From: Symsagittifera roscoffensis
Lineage: Eukaryota > Xenacoelomorpha > Acoela > Convolutidae
NCBI RefSeq assembly: GCF_963678635.1
Contig: NC_087064.1
Coordinates: 61,807,548 to 61,871,547 of the forward strand
Direction of reading: 5' to 3'
Length of the DNA stretch: 64,000 nucleotides
Positions within the stretch are counted from its first letter, which is position 1, and each line of letters starts with the position of its first letter. Made by a program: the position numbers and the translations under genes. Of this stretch, positions 57,214-64,000 are shown one piece after another. The notes below the pieces were generated by a model. The model searched no databases, was not told where the DNA came from, and saw only the letters and a program-made list of their open reading frames with translations.

Positions 57214-57432
57214 ATGGCTGAACACAATCGATATGCCGCCCACAATCACAACTCAAAGGATTTGAAGTACGTCTTGACATCGCAGCAAAGAACTTCAATG
57301 AATCAGACCAATGATCTCTTCGATATTCAAAACGTACGGATCCGAGTTACAAGGCATTTCCTCCAAACTCGAGCTTCACGCCATTCCCAAACAAGATCGA
57401 AACACAGTTCTTCGCCGAACAAGAGCAAGTGA
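57214..57432 (+). CDS. Small basic Ser/Arg-rich ORF, copy 2
   Basis: Repeats 52316-52534 with two residue changes (Q/H and V/I). Same upstream TATATATA run near 57110. Confidence 0.35.
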   Translation: MAEHNRYAAHNHNSKDLKYVLTSQQRTSMNQTNDLFDIQNVRIRVTRHFLQTRASRHSQTRSKHSSSPNKSK

Positions 57433-57634
57433 TCATAACAAACCATTTGGAAATCAGATTGATTTTGTTGGTGGTCACAGTCATTGTTGAATGACAGAAT
57501 GATATCTACAATTCCAGCTTCCTGGAGCTTTCTCCTCCAAGAACGGAATAAAAATGATGCTCGCGAAATACAAACGACCATCATCCATCCTCCATTACAG
57601 ATAGAAGTCAAAGAACAAAAACTCTGTAAACCCC

Positions 57635-58009
57635 GGAACCAGATTCAAACTATAATTTTTTATTGGTTATAATTTATTTATTTTATCGGTAAATTATTAA
57701 AGACTAACCAATCACACTCCATCAAACTAACAACCACTAATTTGTAAGTGCTGAAATTACTTGTAATTTCAGCACCAGAGCGATTTGAATTTAACTTACA
57801 ACTTAGTTCCTTTCTCCAAGAGACCGACTCGTAACAAAACCAGTATACTCTAGATCTATTGAGACTAAGAGATATAAGAGTAAGGTTAGGATCGGTATTA
57901 GACTAAGAAGTTGCACGAATCTATCCTCCCGAAAATAAGATAGCGTGACGAGCAGACGGTGTACCCTATCTGAAATTACTGTATGAGCTAGACCTACCAT
58001 ACCAACTCA
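57635..58009 (+). repeat. Third LTR copy (from tandem duplication 3)
   Basis: Matches 52744-53122 except at the first base, where the T of TGG and six bases before it are lost, and a few indels. The perfect 28-nt palindrome is at 57748-57775. Followed by GTTC and the same flank as the 3' LTR. Confidence 0.9.
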
Positions 58010-58724
58010 GTTCTCCGAACCATGCAATTTGAATTTTCTAAGTGATACAACATCAGTGAAACCATTTAACAAAAAAAATCAAATAAGGAACAATTTTCAT
58101 CACAGCGGCGAAGCGAAGCTTCGCAGCACATGCGATCTAACCAACTCCTTGCGCTACAAGATAGCGAACAGAAAAACAAACGGATTTCTTAAATTAACTC
58201 GAAAAAGAATTACTCGAACAAATCAAAATTGCAAGCACAAAAAAATCGTATTTTTTCTATCGGATGAGGGTTCTACGGATAACAATCGATTATAATCGAT
58301 TCTCTTGGTCCAATTTGTTGGCCTTGAAATTGGTTATATTCAAACTTTGGGACCATGCACTCGATTACGATTCAATATTTTTAGAAAAAAAAATCGATTA
58401 TATTCCATTTAAAATTTTTCTGCACACCTACCCCCACTCCCACTTCTGCCGACCCACCTACCCTCACTCCTATCTACTTACCCCCACTTATGCCACCTCG
58501 CTTCACCTCACCACCCACATTCTTCTCGTATTTTTACGGTAAAAATAAGTAAGAGGCAAGTGGTGGGGGAGAGAGGTGATAATAAGTGAAGAAAATAAGG
58601 TTGGTAGGAATTAGTGGTAAGTATTAAGTTGGAGGGGGAGACATATAGATAAAAGACCAGTAGAAAACCGCATAAAATTTTTGCTGAGCCAAATTTAATA
58701 ATTTAACTCACAATTTACCAATTG

Positions 58725-61369
58725 TAACGTTCAAGTTTTAAAATTTTGATATCAAGGCGCTGGAAAATTTGAGCTCTTATTTATTTAAATAAAAAATGAT
58801 CCATTATAATCTATGATAATCCATTATCAACCATTATAATTAATTATAATCTATTATAAAAGATTAAATTGATTTCAACTTTTTTTGTTTTAAAAACAAT
58901 TAATAATCTATTTTAATCCAATGTCTTAGAGTATTATGGAGAGTCCATGAAAACCCATTAAAATCTATTATGATCCAGGGAACTTCATTGCTGGCCATAA
59001 GCAGGGATGCGTGTCAGGCTAAAATTTTTGATCGATCCAACTGTTGTTAGAAAACAAATGTTGAGCTACAAACTTTTATTTTTTTTACAACCCACCCATC
59101 AATACTGAAACACACGAGAGTTCAGAAATATAATTTTCTTTCAATACTACGCATTTAAAGCTGACTGAGGCGTTGTAACATCAGTCGTAACTGTTTAAGC
59201 TGAAAAAAATGGTGAAATTATTCAGAATCAGACTTGATAAATTAAAAAATTACAGAACTTTTAATTATAACAAAACCTATTCTAACGAAAATAAAACCAA
59301 TGTTCTGGAAGTGAGGCAATTTTTGACTTTTCCGTGAACAAATTTTTTTATCTGATGAAAAGGTCTTTTACAATGTAAACCGATAAAAGCCCATCTAGAT
59401 GATATGGTTTTTTTAGCCATTAGAGTTCAAGTGGTTTTATTTGAATTATCAAAAAGTTGTACATGTCAGCCAGCATTTGAATTTGAATGTGACAGCTACG
59501 TATTTCTTACACATATGGTAAAGTTGATTACGGATTGAGAGGACTTTAATTTGCTTCTGTAAATTATTGCAGTGATTTTGAACTCTCGTAGCAGCTTCCG
59601 ATGCGTCAAGTTCAAATTAAGTCAAACTGGCCAAAAACTTCAATTATTTCATTGCGAGATGACTTGGCTCCAAGCATGACAATATTTAGCCAAGAAGTGG
59701 GTAATCAAATTCTCTTGAGAGACTTAGATGTCTCAAAGCTCTCAACTTATTACGCAAGTTTTTGGTGTGCATACGAAGTTCTGAGAAACAATTCGAGTGC
59801 CAAGTTCCACGCCGCTAAAGCAAGTCCGTTTGCTGTGTCTGAAAAAGCAAATTAGGCGAAATGTTTGTTTCCATGGAACCGGTTTCGGGCAATTTCTTTC
59901 ATGAACCATCCTCAATCTTGGGCAGTTGGGTGAACTTCTGAAACCTTCAAAATTCAGAATTAGATACCGCTATCACATGCTTTCTGTAGATTGTGAAACG
60001 TCGAAAGACAGTTGTAAAACAAGAATCAATTCTCCTTGTTATGTTATCATATAAATAATATAGATAGATTAGTATTTAAATTGTAACATTCGTCTACTGC
60101 AGTCACACATGAGGCTTAAGAAAAATAGGCCCTATAACTATTGGCTCAAGAGTTAGGGACACTATCTCTTGTGTTTTTCTACCTCAAATCAGTCGGAGCC
60201 AATTCGGTTCGTTTGTGACATGAGACTACGACTCGTTACAGCTTAAAGGCTACTACTAAAATATCCCCCCACTCTAGAATTAGGAACGTCCCCATACTTA
60301 GGTCTCTAGATACCCAAAATACATGAACGCCGTTAAAAACCGGGTTGGAACAATCCGTTAAGTTACTTTTTATTAGACAGTGGAACTTTGATCCATTTCA
60401 GATGGATCAACCTAAAACTCGCCTTACCTCAACATAACAATTATAAAACACACTCTAGAAATTTAAATTAGTACTCACATTGTAGCACGCTCAAGAATCA
60501 GGAAGTAAATAAGTCGGTGTGCAACTCAAGAATCAATAAAGTAACTAAAATGAATTTAATGTTTGTCAGTTTTAATAACAAGAACAAGTTTGTACTCTAG
60601 AATGTCAGTTCTCGTGAACCATTGGGACACTCTAGCTGTCCACCTTTCCACCGAAGGTTCACTCTAGTCCAGTTTAGAATAATACTCCAATCACAACAAT
60701 CCAGTTCGTGGGGATGCGCTCGTCTCTCTTCTAGATGGGACAGCTCTACTCTAGATTATTATCGCTACTGAAATTGCGAATAGCAATCTCCCACTGATTT
60801 TTCTAGCAACTTTCCCGCGATTGTCACTCGATTGTTCTGACTTCTCTTTTCTGATTTTCAGTTATCGCGAGAAAACCGTGCATGACAGGTTCCATTCGAA
60901 ATTTTGAAAAATTAAATTTCACTCCAAAATTAAGTGTTTTTTGCTTCTCTCAAGGTCAAACTTCCAAATATGACCGACTGGCACATACTCCCCGGACTCG
61001 AGATCGATGTCCTCATCGCGTGCTGTCTTCTGCCAGTGAGTCCCAGAAAACCGAGTGTTACTCAAGATACAGTGCCAGTGGTCATTTACAGAAGTTTGCA
61101 GCAGACTTAAGCTTATCTACACCCCAAAATTCACACCCATGTAAAATTTTCACACTATCGCTAAACAGCAATCAAAATCTGCACACACCTGCGCCCTTGA
61201 ATTCTCGCTTTCCAAGCCAATCATTTAAAATGTCTTTTGTCCTATTCAATCAGGAAATTGTCATGCAGCATTTTGATTTATATAGTAAATATAGTATATT
61301 AATAACAATATTTGCTTTGTTAAAACTTCTTTTTCGTGAATCCAAGTTTCACCCGGATCCACGCTCAAG
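58725..61369. other. Mostly non-coding; possible LTR of a minus-strand element at its right side
   Basis: 58780-58980 has repeated ATTATAATC/ATCCATTAT motifs. A plus ORF at 59601-59855 (84 codons) looks weakly protein-like but has no partner exons. From about 60000 on, the base composition is more balanced. Read on the minus strand, TATATAAAT near 61280 and AATAAA-like signals near 60375 would suit an LTR of the element whose last gene may be the ORF at 61414. Only one copy is in view, so this cannot be tested here. Confidence 0.35.
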
Positions 61370-61384
61370 CCCCCTTTCCCTCTC
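61370..61384 (-). other. Candidate polypurine tract
   Basis: On the minus strand GAGAGGGAAAGGGGG lies 29 nt after the stop of the large ORF. Such tracts sit directly before 3' LTRs and prime plus-strand DNA synthesis. Confidence 0.4.
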
Positions 61385-61413
61385 AAGACTCAAGATCCAT
61401 TCGAGCCACCTGC

Positions 61414-63990
61414 TCATCTCGCACTCTTCGCCTTGGAGGTACTGCACCCTGAAGTACTAGATACGGCAAACTGTCTCAACAGTTCCTCTTCATCATCGGA
61501 GCTAATCACAATCTCCTCCCAAGCCTTCAGCTGTTCGTAGGATCGCATCCATTCTCTTTGCTCTTGCAACCTCTTTGCTTGGTTGGGTAGTGCCTTCACC
61601 CTAGATTCCCGGTTCAAACAAAAGGAGTTGTGCAGGCTCAAGCTCACGTTCTTCGCCAGGTCCTCCTCTAGTATCGATTCCCTCGCCTTGGTATTGTCTC
61701 TAGACATTTTACCCACTCTCTTCCATCCTGTCGTGATTGCATTACGATGGGTTAACAGGGGTCTCTTGAAAGCTTCCGGCCCAATCTCGGCCTGGAACTG
61801 TCGATACTCCTTTTGATGTTTTCTCATGTGATCTTTCGTTGTCATGTACAACCAAGACGTCAGCGTCGCCCGAAACCATGGGAAGTACCTCAAACGGCTC
61901 CAGACATGTCTGACTTCCGTTGGTATGGCGAATACCTTGCACGCAGTCTCAAACAACTCGAGTCTCCTACTGTAGTCTATCGCGTATATTGACTCAGCCG
62001 TTGGCGTCCCCGCTTCCCGATACTTCGTTATATTCTCTTCCATCCATCTCAGAGCCAACATCGTACTCACTACCAAGAGCGTCACCTTCTGTCGGTGATC
62101 CGGTAGTCCGATCGACCGGATTTCTTCCATATCCCACACCAGGCAAAGGTTCTTGTGATCTGGATACCACACCGTTTGCGCCAAACAGTGGCATGGGCAT
62201 TCTCCATGGGTGATCTCAATGCTCCTGAGGTTACGCTCCCCCGAGGCTTCCAAGAGAGGCTCAAGCTCCATCATTTTCTCATGCATCGTGTCGTTATCTT
62301 CCAGGTTTGGAGCACTTCCCACGGGTTTTCCGATCACGTTTTGTCTCTCGTGATCGCTAGTGTTCTCTCTCTCCAACTTCAAAAGTTCTTCTCCCCAGAT
62401 TTCACTCAAGTCATCTCTCAATTCTTTTGGTACTGTCCATCTGATTTTTCTCAACAACTTGTGCGAGTGATGCGATATCCTAGCCAACCTCACGCACTTG
62501 GGCACTGAGAAGGCCTTGTCCACCATTACTCTCTGGCTGGATGCTTCCACCATCGCCATGTGCAGTGGGTAGTGACTTCCGCACAAGTTGGCCATCATTG
62601 ACCCTATCAGGGATTTTGCGTTCAATGGCAGGCCATAAGCTTCGCTCATGGGAAACCCCATTTCTGCCTCAAGACCAACTTTCCAGCTCCGGATGTGTTT
62701 TTGAGTCACTTGCAACACCCCAGGCCATGATTCTACGCTCAACGCCGTCACCCAATGGTGTTCAGACTCTAGTCTTTCCAATGACTGCAAACTACACATT
62801 CTCGAGAAAAATCCGAGAGCTGTCGCTATATTCACCGTGGTTCTCGCGTAACACTCCGCTACTATTTGCACTTCACTTCTCTCCCTTTCTGTGATGTCTT
62901 CGAACCAAGTGACCAGGTCTTCTTTTTGAAAGGACAGTATTCTGACGCATGACCGTCCATCGCAGGTGTGCTCTCCGCTTCCACACGTCGAATCCAGACA
63001 GCTAACCGGCTCCAATTTCTTCGCTGACCCGGGATTGTTCGTCTTTTCGCTTGGCTCTTGCATCTGAGGTGAGATTAGCTTATGCAGCACACTCAACTTT
63101 GCCAGATCTTCATCTTCCGTTGGTGCTAACCTCACTCGCTCGGTGGTTTCCTCGATCAGACTCGCGTGGGGATGTGGACACCAGGAGGGTCTTAGTAGCT
63201 TCCATACCACTCCCAAGTTCGTGGTTAACAAGCCATTTCCATCGCCCATGTTCACTTCAACTCTCTTGTTTGAGCGCGGTATGCTTACCACCTCTGGTGT
63301 TCTCTCAAGAATCAGGCCCAAGCTCGGCCCCTCTTTTTCCACCGCGTCTATTTCCATTATTCTTTCTGTCCAAAACTTCAGTAGCTCCGCTACCTCATGG
63401 TTTCTGTGGGCACCTCCAGTTTCCGAGTCTAAGAAGGGGTTGTAGGCTATTCCCATTACTCCCGACACATATTGGTATTCCCCCTTCTCGCTGAGTCTCG
63501 AGTACTGCTCTGACGAGGCCAGGTTACGGTGAACATCATGTTCTTCTTCGAACTTCTTATTATAGAATCTCCGTACCTCGTCCAGCTTTCTGTGGTTCTC
63601 TAGGGACAGTCTGGAACCATCTTCTTTTTCTATACCAGTACTCTGATACACGTTTAAGATGATCGTTGAGACTCTTTTTTCCACGGTTTTACTTCCGTTT
63701 ACTCTCTGGTGGCATGCCAAGATGGTACTATCAGACATCATTGACATTATCCATCTCAAGAAACATGTGGCATCCTTCCTCCTAGCCAGGCTCAAGCCTG
63801 AATTGTCCCTAGCCACGTGTTGCATCAATGCCTGATACACATCTAGCTTTTTGCTTCCCAACTTCAGCCTGTCATACGAGGTCAGTGTTTCCAACTCTAT
63901 TCCCACCAGACTCCAGGTGAACATTAATTGTCCTGCAGTTCTAACGAAGGGATTCGCCCTTAATGGTGGTGCTGATGAGGATGTCCTCAT
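61414..63990 (-). CDS. Large ORF of at least 858 codons, unknown family
   Basis: Uninterrupted; the frame is still open at the window edge, so the ATG at 63990 may not be the start. GC-richer and with more balanced codons than anything else here, so of different origin or age. Residues C331, C336, C343 and C348 form a Cys cluster, and C598, C600 and C602 a second (ECPCHC). Many Trp and long helix-like stretches in the second half. EEIVISSDDEEE (826-837) near the C-terminus is a strong SUMO-interacting motif candidate. No polymerase, protease, integrase or helicase motif. A purine tract after the stop suggests a retroelement gene; a host gene is possible. Confidence 0.7.
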   Translation of the reverse strand: MRTSSSAPPLRANPFVRTAGQLMFTWSLVGIELETLTSYDRLKLGSKKLDVYQALMQHVARDNSGLSLARRKDATCFLRWIMSMMSDSTILACHQRVNGSKTVEKRVSTIILNVYQSTGIEKEDGSRLSLENHRKLDEVRRFYNKKFEEEHDVHRNLASSEQYSRLSEKGEYQYVSGVMGIAYNPFLDSETGGAHRNHEVAELLKFWTERIMEIDAVEKEGPSLGLILERTPEVVSIPRSNKRVEVNMGDGNGLLTTNLGVVWKLLRPSWCPHPHASLIEETTERVRLAPTEDEDLAKLSVLHKLISPQMQEPSEKTNNPGSAKKLEPVSCLDSTCGSGEHTCDGRSCVRILSFQKEDLVTWFEDITERERSEVQIVAECYARTTVNIATALGFFSRMCSLQSLERLESEHHWVTALSVESWPGVLQVTQKHIRSWKVGLEAEMGFPMSEAYGLPLNAKSLIGSMMANLCGSHYPLHMAMVEASSQRVMVDKAFSVPKCVRLARISHHSHKLLRKIRWTVPKELRDDLSEIWGEELLKLERENTSDHERQNVIGKPVGSAPNLEDNDTMHEKMMELEPLLEASGERNLRSIEITHGECPCHCLAQTVWYPDHKNLCLVWDMEEIRSIGLPDHRQKVTLLVVSTMLALRWMEENITKYREAGTPTAESIYAIDYSRRLELFETACKVFAIPTEVRHVWSRLRYFPWFRATLTSWLYMTTKDHMRKHQKEYRQFQAEIGPEAFKRPLLTHRNAITTGWKRVGKMSRDNTKARESILEEDLAKNVSLSLHNSFCLNRESRVKALPNQAKRLQEQREWMRSYEQLKAWEEIVISSDDEEELLRQFAVSSTSGCSTSKAKSAR

Positions 63991-64000
63991 TGCCTCTTCA

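Larger units (their letters stand above)
53830..58724. repeat. Tandem duplication 3, second unit
   Basis: Direct repeat of 48942-53829, including the 3' LTR and the same GTTC flank, so it arose after insertion and is not a second integration. Confidence 0.9.

Noticed and set aside
57635-58009. A second, independent insertion of the LTR element (solo LTR)
   Set aside because: The flanks on both sides match those of the first 3' LTR over kilobases, so it came with tandem duplication 3.
62155-63494. Several plus-strand ORFs of 97-147 codons
   Set aside because: All lie antisense to the 858-codon minus-strand frame, whose GC-rich codons leave opposite frames open.

Overview
The window is eukaryotic, AT-rich and dominated by mobile DNA. 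It looks like an animal genome, most likely a nematode. The introns that can be seen are short (73 to 160 nt) with GTAAG/GTAAA donors and T-rich acceptors, and one carries a TACTAAC branch site. The main residents are a Ty3/gypsy-type LTR retroelement with an env-like gene and a Maverick/Polinton-type DNA transposon. No ordinary host gene is certain. Position 3922-4121 is a 200-N assembly gap.

Layout. Positions 1-3650 are the 3' part (integrase tail and env) of one copy of the LTR element (R1). Positions 4122-4671 hold a decayed minus-strand gene. A second copy (R2) spans 5657-53122 and is a nested locus: 5' LTR 5657-6035, primer-binding site at 6038, gag, protease, reverse transcriptase and RNase H up to 13954, then a Maverick insertion, then integrase (43000-44472), env (45585-49380), extra ORFs and a 3' LTR (52744-53122). 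A 4-bp target duplication (GTTC) flanks the LTRs. The Maverick is bounded by ~0.53-kb terminal inverted repeats that start 5'-AG, and by a 6-bp target duplication, CCCCTA, at 13955-13960 and 42967-42972.

Three tandem duplications complicate the locus. One (10190-16622 / 16623-23884) repeats gag tail to Maverick left end. One (22912-29311 / 29312-35308) repeats the Maverick gene block. One (48942-53829 / 53830-58724) repeats the retroelement 3' end with its LTR and flank. Without the first and second extra copies the Maverick would be about 16.6 kb.

The Maverick contents are unusual. It has a decayed protein-primed family B DNA polymerase (37971-42318) with N-terminal zinc fingers. It also has a small spliced gene, in three copies, that is a stand-alone version of the polymerase N-terminus. 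Four further small gene families I cannot name appear to share a strand-strand-strand-helix repeat, by eye like PC4-type single-strand DNA-binding proteins. No capsid, packaging ATPase, protease or retroviral-type integrase of the Maverick is visible. Its promoters look viral: an AP-1 site with three CArG boxes at 18-bp period and a TATA box; three 60-bp repeats each with a palindromic CRE, plus HSE-like sites; and 54-bp arrays of CCAAT boxes.

At the right end, 58725-61413 is mostly non-coding. It is followed on the minus strand by an uninterrupted ORF of at least 858 codons (61414-63990), GC-richer than the rest and unrecognised. A purine tract just past its stop suggests it may be the last gene of yet another LTR element.
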